64,000 bases of DNA from Halopiger xanaduensis SH-6 (GTDB taxonomy: Archaea > Halobacteriota > Halobacteria > Halobacteriales > Natrialbaceae), in contig NC_015666.1 of assembly GCF_000217715.1 (NCBI RefSeq), forward strand, positions 2,864,270 to 2,928,269, read 5' to 3'. This document shows positions 41,438 through 49,879 of this stretch, piece by piece. Under the pieces are notes generated by a model. It was not told the origin of the DNA. It saw nothing but the letters and a program-made list of their open reading frames with translations, and did not search any database. The position numbers and the translations under genes are program-made. Numbering within the stretch: the stretch's first letter is position 1; each line of letters begins with the position of its first letter.

Positions 41438-41794
41438 ATGGCAGACGACCTCGAGAATCCAGCGGAGGAACTGCCCGCGACCGCCGGCGACCTCGCCGAA
41501 GCGTACCCGGACGTCTGGGACGCCTACGCCGACCTCGGCGAGGCCGCCGCCGAAGCGGGACCGATCGACGACGAGACGAAGCGCCTCGTCAAACTCGGGA
41601 TGGCCGTCGCCGTCCAGTCCGAGGGCGCCGTTCACTCCCACGTCCGGCGCGCCCTCGAGGAGGATATCTCGCCCGAGACGCTCAAACAGGTCGCCGTGCT
41701 TTCGATTCCGACGGCGGGGTTCCCGCAGGCGATGGCTGCGCTCAGCTGGATCGCCGATATTACGGACGACGATCGCGAGACGACCCGAGAATAG
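41438..41794 (+). CDS. Carboxymuconolactone decarboxylase-like protein (AhpD fold)
   Basis: A 118-residue helical protein. [20 protein letters not shown] then [20 protein letters not shown] and [20 protein letters not shown] are the conserved helices of the CMD family; EGAVHSHV replaces the usual ExxxCxxCxxH motif, and both redox cysteines are absent, so it is the non-peroxidase variant common in haloarchaea. It may still bind a quinone-like or aromatic ligand. The start [20 protein letters not shown] is good; it precedes truA by about 80 bases and may be co-transcribed. Confidence 0.85.
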   Translation: MADDLENPAEELPATAGDLAEAYPDVWDAYADLGEAAAEAGPIDDETKRLVKLGMAVAVQSEGAVHSHVRRALEEDISPETLKQVAVLSIPTAGFPQAMAALSWIADITDDDRETTRE

Positions 41795-41872
41795 TCCCTT
41801 CCCCTCGTCCCACCGAGCACGCGAGTTCGACGCCCCTAACACGTCACCATCCGTGACTCGAGGTATCCACCG

Positions 41873-42718
41873 ATGGCCTCGATGCGCGCGTTCCGGCTCG
41901 CTTACGACGGCACCGACTACTACGGCTTCCAGCGCCAGCCCGACGTCCCGACCGTCGAGGACGCCGTCTTCGACGCGCTGCGCTCGCTCGAGGTCCTCGA
42001 CCAAGACGCCGACAAACCCGACGGCTACGCCGCCGCGGGCCGAACCGATCGGGGCGTCTCGGCGCTCGCCCAGACGATCGCTTTCGAGGCACCCGACTGG
42101 CTCGAGCCGCGGGCGCTGAACGCGGAACTCCCCGCAGACGTCCGCGCGTGGGCGAGTGCGGACGCGCCCGACGGCTTCCACGCAACGCACCACGCGAGCC
42201 GCCGCGAGTACACCTACCACCTCCACGCCCCGCCCTCGAGCGTCGACGACGAGCGCTTCGTCGCGGCCTGCGACGCCCTCTCCGGCCCGCACGACTTCCA
42301 CAACCTCACGCCGGACGAGCACAATACGGAGCGGGCGCCGACGCTCGAGGCGACTCGCGACGGCGACTACCTCGTCCTCACCGTGACGGCGGGCGGCTTC
42401 GCTCGCGAACTGGTTCGGCGACTCGTCTCGCTCGCCCGTCGTGTCGGCACCGGCGACGCGTCGCTCGAGGCCGTCGATCGAGCGCTGGCCCCGGAGCCGC
42501 TGCCCGGCCACGAGGGAATCCCGCCCGCGCCGCCGGAGCCGCTCGTGCTGACCGGCGTCGACTACTCGGATCCCGACCTCGAGTTCGAGATCGACGAGCA
42601 GGCAGCCGAGAGTGCCCACGACGTGTTCGAGACGCGGCGGATCGACCGCCAAACGACGGCGCGGGTCGCCGGCGATATCGCGGCCGGCGTTCGGAGCGTC
42701 GACCGTCCGGACGAGTAG
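41873..42718 (+). CDS. truA: tRNA pseudouridine(38-40) synthase TruA
   Basis: A 281-residue pseudouridine synthase modifying the anticodon arm. FRLAYDGTDYYGFQRQPDVP is the N-terminal motif; YAAAGRTDRGVSALAQTIAF holds the catalytic Asp in GRTDRGVSA; ASRREYTYHLHAP and FHNLTPDEHNTERAPTLEAT are family blocks; and FARELVRRLVSLARRVGTGD ends the core (GFLRxMVR type). The insertion after residue 220 is short and acidic as in other haloarchaea. The first ATG (MASMRAF) is preferred. Confidence 0.94.
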   Translation: MASMRAFRLAYDGTDYYGFQRQPDVPTVEDAVFDALRSLEVLDQDADKPDGYAAAGRTDRGVSALAQTIAFEAPDWLEPRALNAELPADVRAWASADAPDGFHATHHASRREYTYHLHAPPSSVDDERFVAACDALSGPHDFHNLTPDEHNTERAPTLEATRDGDYLVLTVTAGGFARELVRRLVSLARRVGTGDASLEAVDRALAPEPLPGHEGIPPAPPEPLVLTGVDYSDPDLEFEIDEQAAESAHDVFETRRIDRQTTARVAGDIAAGVRSVDRPDE

Positions 42719-42762
42719 TCGAGACGCGAGCGTTTTTCACGGCGGCGTTCGCACGACGGCGC

Positions 42763-43005
42763 ATGGAACTCTCGCCGGACGAATACGGCGCCTACTGGCG
42801 CGCGTCGATCCGCATCGCAGCGGGACTGCTCGTCATCGCGCTGGCCCGGACGATCACCGCGCCCCTGTTCGCCTACTCGAATCTCGGTGCGGTCGGACTC
42901 GGCGTCGTGCTGTTCGTGCTCCTCGTACTTGCGGGAACGTTCGTCGCCACGCTCGGCCTCGCTCGCGTCGTCCGGACCGCCGTCGACGCGGAGATGCGGG
43001 GCTGA
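42763..43005 (+). CDS. Small two-helix membrane protein
   Basis: An 80-residue protein MELSPDEYGAYWRASIRIAA with two hydrophobic helices (about 16-33 and 42-65) and an end TAVDAEMRG. It follows truA by 44 bases and may be on the same transcript. No known family. The high hydrophobicity, with acidic end, is consistent with a small haloarchaeal membrane protein. Confidence 0.65.
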   Translation: MELSPDEYGAYWRASIRIAAGLLVIALARTITAPLFAYSNLGAVGLGVVLFVLLVLAGTFVATLGLARVVRTAVDAEMRG

Positions 43006-43153
43006 GCCGCCGCGTGGCTGTTCTCGGTTACGTCGTGCTATCAAATACATGCTCAGCTACGCCCCGCTCTCGAGTGCCGCTGCTCTCGTCTGCCCCCGAC
43101 CGTTTCCGGCCGATGAGTGACACCGATGTAACACGCTAGTGTGTCCGTACCGT

Positions 43154-43165
43154 CACCCCGGGGTG
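43154..43165. promoter_or_regulatory. Strong palindrome CACCCCGGGGTG with extended stem
   Basis: A perfect 12-base palindrome at the centre of a longer stem (GTCCGT 43143-43148 pairs with ACGGAC 43168-43173, with a short bulge). It lies in the 346-base spacer 43006-43351 between the small membrane protein gene and the DUF4397 gene. It could be a terminator-like hairpin or operator. A second shorter inverted repeat ACAC-GCTA-GTGT occurs near 43131-43142. The rest of the spacer has no coding signal; the DUF4397 promoter is expected near 43315-43325 (GTTTTTCG). Confidence 0.45.
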
Positions 43166-43351
43166 GCACGGACCGCCCGTCGATTCCGACGGTTGGGTCC
43201 GGTACGCCACACGCCCCCATATTCGTGCGTAGGTTGGCGTTTCGGTCCGTTACGAGACCGCTACGCAGATCGGGGCTGAATAAACGAGCCGACAATCCGG
43301 GTAACTGACTGGCCCGTTTTTCGTCTCGAGACCCCCGGTTCCGACTGCCGT

Positions 43352-44854
43352 ATGACACTCTCACGACGCTCGACAATCAAGACGATCGGCGTAGTCGGCG
43401 CAGGATCGGCCCTCTCGAACTCGGTCCTCGCGGTCAACCAGCACGAGGACGACGAGCGAGACGAATCCGCACAGCCCGACGAGGACGAGGAGACGGGCGC
43501 GATCCGCGTCGCCCATTTCTCGCCCGACGCACCCGAGGTAGACGTCTACGTTAACGACCAGCAAATTCTCACGGAGGTCGCGTACGACGACGTCTCGCCG
43601 TATCTCGAGATCGTCCCGGGGACGTACACGCTAACGATAACGGCCGCGGGCGACGAAGAAGCCGTCGTCTACGAACAGCAGATCAACGTCGGCTCGGGCT
43701 ACTACACGGCCGCCGCGATCGGCGAACTCGAGGCCGAGGACGAGGCGGACGGCCTCGGCTCCGACGAGGGTGACGCCCTCGCGTCCGATAGCGACGACAA
43801 TAGCACCGCCCTCGAGGCTGAAGACGACGAGTACGGCAACGAGTCGGCCGCCAACGAAACGGACGGCGGCTCCAACGCCACGGACGGTGAGACCGTCCTC
43901 GAGGCTGAGGAGGAGTCCGACGCTAGCGAGGACCCGCTCGGCGAGGCGGGCACGTTCGACGTCCTCCTGCTCGTCGACCGACCCGAAGAAGAGGTCGACG
44001 ACGCGATCAAGGGCGAGGACGCCGGCCAGGTCCGACTGGTCCACGCCTCGCCGGACGCCCCGAACGTCGCCGTCGCCGTCGACTCCGGCCAGGTGCTCTT
44101 CGAGGACGTCGCGTACACCGAGCCGTCGGGGTACGTCGGCGTCTCCGCCGGCGACGTGACGCTCGATATCTACGACGCCGCCGACGTGGACGGCTCCGTC
44201 ATCGGTGGCATGGAAGCCGAAGGCGACGACGAGTCCAGCCTCAACGCCAGCGACGGTGAGTCCGGTCTCAACGCCAGCGACGACGAGGCCGGCGATGCGG
44301 ACGACGATGACGATTCTGACGTGATCGGCACCGAGGAACCCGAACCCGTCGCCTCCGTCGACGTCGAGGTCGACCGGGGGCAGGGCTACACGATCTACGC
44401 GATCGGCTACCTCGAGTCGGCCGACGACCTCGGCGGCGACGCATCCGACGAGGAAGCCGGTGTCGACGCCAACGAGACTGACAACGATATCGGCAATGAG
44501 ACCGCCGGTATCGGCAACGAAACGGACGACGGCAACGAGACCGATACCGATTCGGACCTCGGCAGCAGCGACGACACGGCCGACGAAGACGACCGCTCGT
44601 TCGATACGATCGTCCTCCCTGACGGGACGATGGACGCGACCGACGCCGACGATGTCGACGACGGCGACGACAACGACGCCGCCGAGGAAATAGACGAAGA
44701 GCCGATGGACGACGCCGAGGACGGTTCGGCCAACGAATCCGAATCAGCGCTCGACGACGATTCGGACGTCGGCAACGAGTCGGACGCCGACGACGAATCG
44801 ATCACCGACAACGAGTCGGCGGCCAACGAGAGCGACGCCGACAGCGACTACTGA
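43352..44854 (+). CDS. Secreted DUF4397 protein with sequon-rich acidic linkers
   Basis: A 500-residue exported protein. The leader SRRSTIKTIGVVGAGSALSN has a twin-arginine motif. Two DUF4397 repeats: IRVAHFSPDAPEVDVYVNDQ, followed by TYTLTITAAGDEEAVVYEQQ, and QVRLVHASPDAPNVAVAVDS. The linker (about 125-200) and the C-terminal third are D/E/N/S/T-rich with many NxT/S sites (NET, NES, NAT). The proteins are thought to be cell-surface or secreted (family knowledge). The surface proteins at 46.7 and 48.2 kb have similar linkers. No membrane anchor is visible at the C-terminus. Confidence 0.85.
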   Translation: MTLSRRSTIKTIGVVGAGSALSNSVLAVNQHEDDERDESAQPDEDEETGAIRVAHFSPDAPEVDVYVNDQQILTEVAYDDVSPYLEIVPGTYTLTITAAGDEEAVVYEQQINVGSGYYTAAAIGELEAEDEADGLGSDEGDALASDSDDNSTALEAEDDEYGNESAANETDGGSNATDGETVLEAEEESDASEDPLGEAGTFDVLLLVDRPEEEVDDAIKGEDAGQVRLVHASPDAPNVAVAVDSGQVLFEDVAYTEPSGYVGVSAGDVTLDIYDAADVDGSVIGGMEAEGDDESSLNASDGESGLNASDDEAGDADDDDDSDVIGTEEPEPVASVDVEVDRGQGYTIYAIGYLESADDLGGDASDEEAGVDANETDNDIGNETAGIGNETDDGNETDTDSDLGSSDDTADEDDRSFDTIVLPDGTMDATDADDVDDGDDNDAAEEIDEEPMDDAEDGSANESESALDDDSDVGNESDADDESITDNESAANESDADSDY

Positions 44855-45434
44855 ACGGTGCTGTCCGCCGCCCGGCGCTGACGCTGCGCCGCCACGCCGA
44901 CTGCGCTTTCTTCCGGTAGCGGGTCGCGTCACTCTACTGGGGCGTTCTGCGCTGTTTTCCGCGCATAAACCGCGACATACAGTCGTCGCGGTCGGTTGTA
45001 GGGCGTGTTTTCTGCTGGTTCACTCTCCCTACGAAAGAGGCCTCATCGCATCGGTGAGGGTTCGCTTTGGTATCGTACTCGAGCCCGCCCGGTGACGAGT
45101 GCAGCAGCGAGTCTGCACTGCTGCCCCTGCTCGGCCATCGTACTACCGGCGCCCCACTACTGCTACTGCCGCCGCCACCGATTGCGGACCTACGGCGGCC
45201 ACCGCTACGACGACGGACCCCACGACACGAATCGGTCGGCAACTCGACTCGAGACGCCCGACGCTCGCAACCGACGAGATAACTCGTCGCGCTCTCGATC
45301 GACGACGGGCAACTGTCCATCGCACTCGAGAAGCGCTGCTGCTGTAACCTGAGAACTGACGACCATCGGTACGCCACCGCCTCCGCATCGGTCGTTGCAC
45401 CGGAACCGGTCAGAATAGCGCCGAAAACCAGGAG
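44855..45434. other. 580-base region without a supportable gene
   Basis: Between the DUF4397 gene and the PadR gene. Short open frames in all directions are rich in R, S, T and H and lack conserved motifs. The region holds CCACTACTGCTACTGCCG-like triplet runs (45145-45175) and no clear promoter or RNA. It is probably the decayed flank of the surface protein region. Confidence 0.5.
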
Positions 45435-45710
45435 TTAGACGTCGACGTACTGGTCGACCCACTCCTGGCGCTGCTCGAGTACGCGCCGGCCCTTCGGGGT
45501 CAGCGCGTAGTAGTTCGTCCGTCGATCGAGTTGTCCTTTCTCGACGAGTTCCTTCTCGACAAGTGTATCGAGGTTCGGATACAGCCGGCCGTGGGTTACC
45601 GGCTGATCGATGTAGCGGTTGATGTCGTCGAGAATCTCTTGTCCTGACGGACGGTCTTTCCCTGCGATGACGTACAGCAAGTCACGCTGGAATCCAGTTA
45701 GTTGATCCAT
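45435..45710 (-). CDS. PadR-family winged-helix regulator
   Basis: A 91-residue regulator. LTGFQRDLLYVIAGKDRPSG, then QEILDDINRYIDQPVTHGRL, YPNLDTLVEKELVEKGQLDR and RTNYYALTPKGRRVLEQRQE are the PadR winged-helix pattern (recognition helix near HGRLYPNLDTL, wing RRTNYYALT). It is the short form without the dimerising C-terminal domain. It may control one of the adjacent surface protein genes or the region at 46-50 kb; nothing decides this. Its own promoter lies near 45730-45765 on the minus strand (AAAGCC). Confidence 0.9.
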   Translation of the reverse strand: MDQLTGFQRDLLYVIAGKDRPSGQEILDDINRYIDQPVTHGRLYPNLDTLVEKELVEKGQLDRRTNYYALTPKGRRVLEQRQEWVDQYVDV

Positions 45711-45892
45711 GGATCACCCTCTGAGTCCTAACGTTCACCGATCTGTGGCTTTGTTATAGAGCTGGTACGTCCCTGCCGCGACCGAGAACGCAGTACGTAG
45801 GGCGAATATGCTCCGCTAACCGGGACGGATTCCGGTCCATAAGTCCGTTCCGTGACGGGTCGTTTTTCATCCCGCCGTCCCTACGGCTCGGT

Positions 45893-46447
45893 ATGCCATC
45901 GGATCCGCTCGCCTGGGACACCCTCGATCGAGACGTCGTCTACTCCTGTCCGGGGTTCGACGTCGTTAACGAGTCCGTTCGCCTGCCCGACGGCGCCGAA
46001 ACCGACTTCGATTACGTCTCCGAGTCCGAAAGCGTCTCCGTGCTCCCGTTCACGCCCGACGGCGACGTCGTCTGCATCGAGGAGTGGCGTCAGGCCGTGG
46101 ACCGCGTCAACCGCAGCCTCCCCGTCGGCGGCACCGAACCCGAAGACGACGACCTCGAGGCGGCCGCCCGGCGCGAACTTCGCGAGGAAACCGGTCACGA
46201 AGCCGAGGAACTGGAGCCGCTGGTGACCGTCGAGCCGGCCAACGGCATCGCCGACTCGGTGGTCCACTTCTTCGTCGCCCGCGGTTGTCGGCCGACCGCG
46301 GACCAGCAGCTCGATCACAACGAGAGCATCAGGGTGACCCCGCTGGCGTTCGACGACCTGCTCGCAGCCGTCCGCGACGGCGAGATCCGCGACGGGCGCA
46401 CGGTGCTCGCGCTGTCGTACTACCAGCTGCTCGAGGCGTCAGCGTAG
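45893..46447 (+). CDS. NUDIX hydrolase (ADP-ribose pyrophosphatase-like)
   Basis: A 184-residue pyrophosphohydrolase. The Nudix box lies in GGTEPEDDDLEAAARRELRE followed by ETGHEAEELEPLV (REx2ExEExGU core intact; the first Glu of the canonical box is Asp). The preceding SVSVLPFTPDGDVVCIEEWR and QAVDRVNRSLPVGG match ADPRase-type members. It probably hydrolyses ADP-ribose or a related nucleoside diphosphate. It stands alone with a TATA-like stretch near 45865-45872 (TTTTTCAT). Confidence 0.88.
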   Translation: MPSDPLAWDTLDRDVVYSCPGFDVVNESVRLPDGAETDFDYVSESESVSVLPFTPDGDVVCIEEWRQAVDRVNRSLPVGGTEPEDDDLEAAARRELREETGHEAEELEPLVTVEPANGIADSVVHFFVARGCRPTADQQLDHNESIRVTPLAFDDLLAAVRDGEIRDGRTVLALSYYQLLEASA

Positions 46448-46708
46448 TCTCCGTCCGGGTTCTGCTCGGTGCCAGCCGCTCTTTTGGTCGAGAGATACGA
46501 TCGCAGCCGGCCATCGGCAGCAACGATCGCCGCTGCAGTTGGACGCAGTTGTCCATAACCGATTCCACCGCCGGCTACAGTGGAACTATCGACGATAGCC
46601 ACAACGCTACCAACACCGTCTCGCGGCGGACTGCAAAAAAGCGACCGAATACTCGCGACGACCGGATAGCGGCCGCCGACTCGCCGGTGCGCCTACTCGA
46701 GCGATCGA

Positions 46709-47890
46709 TTACTGTCCGGCCCCTTCATCGTCGCTCGCGGTGTCCACGCCGCCGACTTCTTCACTTTCGTTGACCGACTCGTTTCCGGTTTCGTTCTCGC
46801 CGGTCGCGTTCTCCTCCGTGGCGTTTCCGCTCGTCTCGTTGCTCGCCGTCACGTCCTCGAGATCGCCCGGGTCCTCGATGGTCATGTTCTGGGCCTCGAG
46901 GGTTTCGATGCCGACGTGTGACGAGGAGGCCTGCGAGACGGTTTCGGCGCTCGTGGAGCCGATCTCGGTGTCCATCTCGGTCTCGTTGGCCGTCTCGTTC
47001 TCGGCTTCCATGCCGGTCTCGTTGGCTGTCTCGTTGGCAGCCGGCTCACCTTCCTGCAGGCTCTGGATCGACATCTGGTCGATCACGACCTCGTCGACGT
47101 CGAACTGCTCGATCGTGAGTTCGTCGATCTCCTGTGCGGATTCGTTGCCGGCGGTCGCGTTCGACTCGTTGGCGCTCTCGTTCGTGTCACCGCCGCCGTC
47201 TCCGCCGCCGCCGAAGATGCCGCCGATGAAGTCGCCGATCTGGCCGAGGATGCCGCCACCCTCCTCAACCTCGAGGGTTTCGACGGACATCTCCTGGACG
47301 TCCATCGTCTCGATGGTGAGCTCCTGAACCGCGAGTTCGCTCGTGTCTTCCTCGATCAGATCCTGCCCGCTGCTTTCGTTCGTGTCGCCGGCGGTCATGC
47401 CGGTCTCGGTCTCGTTGTCAGCCGTTTCGTTGTCCTCGGTGGCGTTCTCGCCCGTCGCGTTTTCGCCGCCGTCGAACTCGAGCTCTTCGAACGAGACGTT
47501 CTCGAACGCGAGCTGTTCGATCTCGATGCCGGAGAGCGTCACGCTCTCTCCGGTCGCGTTCGTTTCGTTGGCGGTGGCGTTCGTTTCGTTTGCACCCGCA
47601 GTCTCGTTGTCGCTCGCGTTGAGTTCCTGCTGGAGTTGCTCCGCGTCGGCGTTGAGTTGCTCGACGTTTAACTCCTCGATCGTCGCGTTCTCGACCGTCA
47701 CGTTCTCCAGTTCGAGAACGTCGACCTGTACGTTTTCGAGCGTTGCGCTCACGTCATCCGTCTCGGCGTCGTCGTTCGCGGTCGCGGCTGTCCCTGTCGT
47801 CGCACCTGCGAGGGCGGATCCCCCCGAAAATGAAAGGGCAACCATCAGCGCCGCAAATACCACTCCGATTTTGTGCGATCGTGCAACCAT
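46709..47890 (-). CDS. Secreted pentapeptide-like surface protein, paralogue 1
   Basis: A 393-residue exported protein. Signal peptide VGVVFAALMVALSFS-like (MVARSHKIGVVFAALMVALS) with cleavage near ALA-GATT. Mature blocks follow a five-residue rhythm: LELENVTVENATIEELNVEQ, IEIEQLAFENVSFEELEF, LTIETMDVQEMSVETLEVEE, LTIEQFDVDEVVIDQMSIQS and VGIETLEAQNMTIEDPGDLE. These are joined by linkers with dense NxT/S sites (NETAN, NATGEN) and one Gly-rich hinge (GGIFGGGGDGGG). No C-terminal anchor. The five-residue period suggests a right-handed beta-helix like pentapeptide repeats, but without A(D/N)LxN. It shares block order and leader type with the gene at 48.2 kb. Function unknown. Confidence 0.75.
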   Translation of the reverse strand: MVARSHKIGVVFAALMVALSFSGGSALAGATTGTAATANDDAETDDVSATLENVQVDVLELENVTVENATIEELNVEQLNADAEQLQQELNASDNETAGANETNATANETNATGESVTLSGIEIEQLAFENVSFEELEFDGGENATGENATEDNETADNETETGMTAGDTNESSGQDLIEEDTSELAVQELTIETMDVQEMSVETLEVEEGGGILGQIGDFIGGIFGGGGDGGGDTNESANESNATAGNESAQEIDELTIEQFDVDEVVIDQMSIQSLQEGEPAANETANETGMEAENETANETEMDTEIGSTSAETVSQASSSHVGIETLEAQNMTIEDPGDLEDVTASNETSGNATEENATGENETGNESVNESEEVGGVDTASDDEGAGQ

Positions 47891-47915
47891 GCACTACGCT
47901 CCTACCGGCGTATCC

Positions 47916-47941
47916 CGGCTAAAACGAGGCGACTGTTACGG
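47916..47941 (-). promoter_or_regulatory. Promoter of paralogue 1, identical to that of paralogue 2
   Basis: A 26-base sequence starting CGGCTAAAACGAGGCGACTG occurs identically at 49570-49595. On the minus strand it contains TTTTAGC, 29-34 bases before the start codon, the position of a TATA box, with CGTTACAG upstream. Conservation between the two genes is far higher than in the surrounding leader, so this is likely the core promoter and initiator plus activator element. Confidence 0.75.
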
Positions 47942-48210
47942 CGTTATCTCGCAGAAACACGGAGTTAGAATCCGCCCGAAACGCCCTAATCGTCCGTTCC
48001 TCGTTTCCGTTTCGATGAGTGTCTCGAACGGCGAGTTTGAACGTTCGTTCGAGCGCCCTCAGCGTTCTGCCTGCGACCGCTACCGCCTTATAGAACCTAT
48101 CAGAAAACAATGTGTTACTGACGGCGACAGTGCGTCTCGAAAAAAGTGGCCAGATGACCGGTCGTCCGAACGACCGGTCGCGTGCGTTGCGCCGTGTGGG
48201 CGGGTGCCGA
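47942..48210. other. Intergenic region between the two paralogues
   Basis: The remainder of the 320-base gap holds no gene. It includes a AAAAAGTGGCC/GACCGGTCG-rich stretch (48135-48180) with the inverted repeat ACCGGTCG-TCCGAA-CGACCGGT at 48159-48180, placed just downstream of the paralogue 2 stop codon (48211) and so possibly part of its terminator. Confidence 0.45.
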
Positions 48211-49545
48211 TCAGTGCAGGATGGCTGCTGACTCGGTGTCGTTGTCGTCACCGAGCTCAGTGTCGTTAGTCATCTCGGTGTCGTTGTCGTCGACATCCAC
48301 CTCGACATCCGTGTCGGTATCGTTCGTCTCGGTGTCGTTCATCGCAGTGTCGCTGTCGGTCTGTTCGATGTTCTCGAGGTCGGCGGCGTCGCCGAGCGTC
48401 AGCGTGTCGGTGGTCGCGTTGCCGATCTCGATCGTGGACGCGGACGCCTGCGAGACGGTCTCAGTCTCGCCGTCGGACGCGGTCTCGTTGGTCATCGTAT
48501 CGGACTCGTTGTCCTCATCGTCGATGGTGACGTCAGTCTCGTTGTCGTCATCATCGATAGCGATGTCCGTCTCGTTGTCGTCCGTCTCATTGTCGAGACC
48601 GTCGTCAGTCGCGGTTCCTTCCTCGACCTGCTGGACCGTCATCGAGTCGACGGTGATTTCGTCGACGTCGAACTGCTCGACGGTCAGCTCCTCGAGCTCC
48701 TGCTCGCTGCTGGTCGCGTTGGTCGTGTCGGTTTCGTTGTCTTCCTCGTCGACGGTGACGTCAGTCTCGTTGTCGTCTTCGTCGATGGCGACGTCAGTTT
48801 CGTTGTCGTCCTCGTCGATAGCGATGTCCGTCTCGTTATCGTCGGTCTCGTTGTCCGCCATCTGGTCGGAGCCGTCCTCGACGGTGATCTCGTCGATCGA
48901 AAGCTGCTCGACGTCCATCGTCTCGATGGTGAGCTGCTGGACGGTGAGTTCGCTCGTGTCTTCCTCGATCAGACTCTGCTGACCGCTTTCGTTGTCGGTC
49001 GCGGCGGTTTCGTTGTCTTCCTCGTCGATGGTGACGTCAGTCCCGTTGTCATCCTCATCGACGGAGACTTCAGTTTCGTTGTCGTCTTCGTCGACGGCGA
49101 CGTCAGTCTCGTTGTCGTCGGCCGCGTCGGTCGCGTTATCGCCGTCTTGCTCGAGCTCCTCGATCGAGACGTTCTCGAGTTCGAGTTGCTCGAACTGGAT
49201 GTCCGAGATCGTCACTTCCTCGCCGGCGGAAGCGGTCTCGTTGTCAGTTTCGTTAGCGGCGTCGGTGTCCGTCGTCTCGTTCTCGCCACCCGCGTCGAGT
49301 TCGTCCTCGAGTTCGGACGTGTCGGCGTCGAACTCCTCGACGTTCAGCTCCTCGATCGTCGCGTTCTCGACCGTCACGTTATCGAGCTCGAGGGTTTCGA
49401 CCTGTACGTTTTCGAGCGTTGCGCTCACGTCTCCCGCCTCGGCGTCGTCGGCTGTTGTTGTCGCACCTGCGAGGGCGGGACCCCCCGAGATGGCGACCAG
49501 TAGTGCCATGAAAACCACACCGAGTTGCTGTGATCGTGAAACCAT
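48211..49545 (-). CDS. Secreted pentapeptide-like surface protein, paralogue 2, with 11-residue sequon arrays
   Basis: A 444-residue exported paralogue of the preceding protein. Signal MVSRSQQLGVVFMALLVAIS with cleavage near ALA-GATT. Blocks match in order: LELDNVTVENATIEELNVEE, ISDIQFEQLELENVSIEELE, LTVQQLTIETMDVEQLSIDE, LTVEQFDVDEITVDSMTVQQ and a final short block. Between them are three tandem arrays of an 11-residue unit, DEDDNETDVAI or variants, each unit carrying an N-glycosylation sequon; the unit looks like a Ca2+-type D-x-D-D-N motif. The arrays make up nearly a third of the protein. No C-terminal anchor. Function unknown; probably glycosylated surface or matrix protein. Confidence 0.77.
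   Translation of the reverse strand: MVSRSQQLGVVFMALLVAISGGPALAGATTTADDAEAGDVSATLENVQVETLELDNVTVENATIEELNVEEFDADTSELEDELDAGGENETTDTDAANETDNETASAGEEVTISDIQFEQLELENVSIEELEQDGDNATDAADDNETDVAVDEDDNETEVSVDEDDNGTDVTIDEEDNETAATDNESGQQSLIEEDTSELTVQQLTIETMDVEQLSIDEITVEDGSDQMADNETDDNETDIAIDEDDNETDVAIDEDDNETDVTVDEEDNETDTTNATSSEQELEELTVEQFDVDEITVDSMTVQQVEEGTATDDGLDNETDDNETDIAIDDDDNETDVTIDDEDNESDTMTNETASDGETETVSQASASTIEIGNATTDTLTLGDAADLENIEQTDSDTAMNDTETNDTDTDVEVDVDDNDTEMTNDTELGDDNDTESAAILH
48515..48595 (-). repeat. 33-base tandem array, right copy group
   Basis: Two to three units encoding [DDNETDIAI] and [DDDDNETDVTI]/[DDEDNESDT]; plus strand phrases GTCAGTCTCGTTGTCGTC and GTCCGTCTCGTTGTCGTC. Confidence 0.8.
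48735..48860 (-). repeat. 33-base tandem array, middle copy group
   Basis: Four units, the most regular array (DDNETDIAI, DEDDNETDVAI, DEDDNETDVTV, DEEDNETD). The high identity between units at the DNA level marks it as a likely site of repeat-number variation. Confidence 0.85.
49010..49125 (-). repeat. 33-base tandem array, left copy group
   Basis: Three to four units (DDNETDVAV, DEDDNETEVSV, DEDDNGTDVTI, DEEDNETA). One sequon is NGT instead of NET. Confidence 0.8.
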
Positions 49546-49569
49546 GCACCCGGTGCTACCGCCGGCGGA

Positions 49570-49595
49570 CGGCTAAAACGAGGCGACTGTTACGG
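49570..49595 (-). promoter_or_regulatory. Promoter of paralogue 2, identical to that of paralogue 1
   Basis: Same 26 bases as 47916-47941, at the same distance from the start codon (TATA-like TTTTAGC 29-33 bases upstream of the ATG at 49545). The rest of the 334-base spacer 49546-49879 holds no gene; the tgtA promoter must lie near 49840-49855. Confidence 0.75.
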
Positions 49596-49879
49596 GCTTG
49601 ACGCGAAGAAACACCCAGTTTGAATTCTGCAACGGTCGCTAATCGGGTTTTCACCGTATCGGGATCGATTACGGTCATCGATCCCGACATCCGTTCCGGT
49701 TGCCTAGCAAATCCGGATTGTGCCTGCGATTGCCGCTCGAGGGGTGAAACCGCCGGAAAACGGGATATTTACCGCTCGTTCAGCGGCCCGATTATCGCGA
49801 ACTGACAACAAACGGACGGCGAACGGACGGTCGGTCGAAACCTGCACTGACTTACGTCGGCCCCGCCAACGGACGGCCG

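Noticed and set aside
44934-45377. A 147-codon minus-strand frame and several plus-strand frames
   Set aside because: Low-complexity R/S/T content, no recognised domain and no promoter; left as a gene-free region.
48515-49125. Calcium-binding RTX or dockerin repeats
   Set aside because: The units have D-x-D-D-N but lack the glycine-rich nonapeptide of RTX and the paired helices of dockerin, so the resemblance is only partial.
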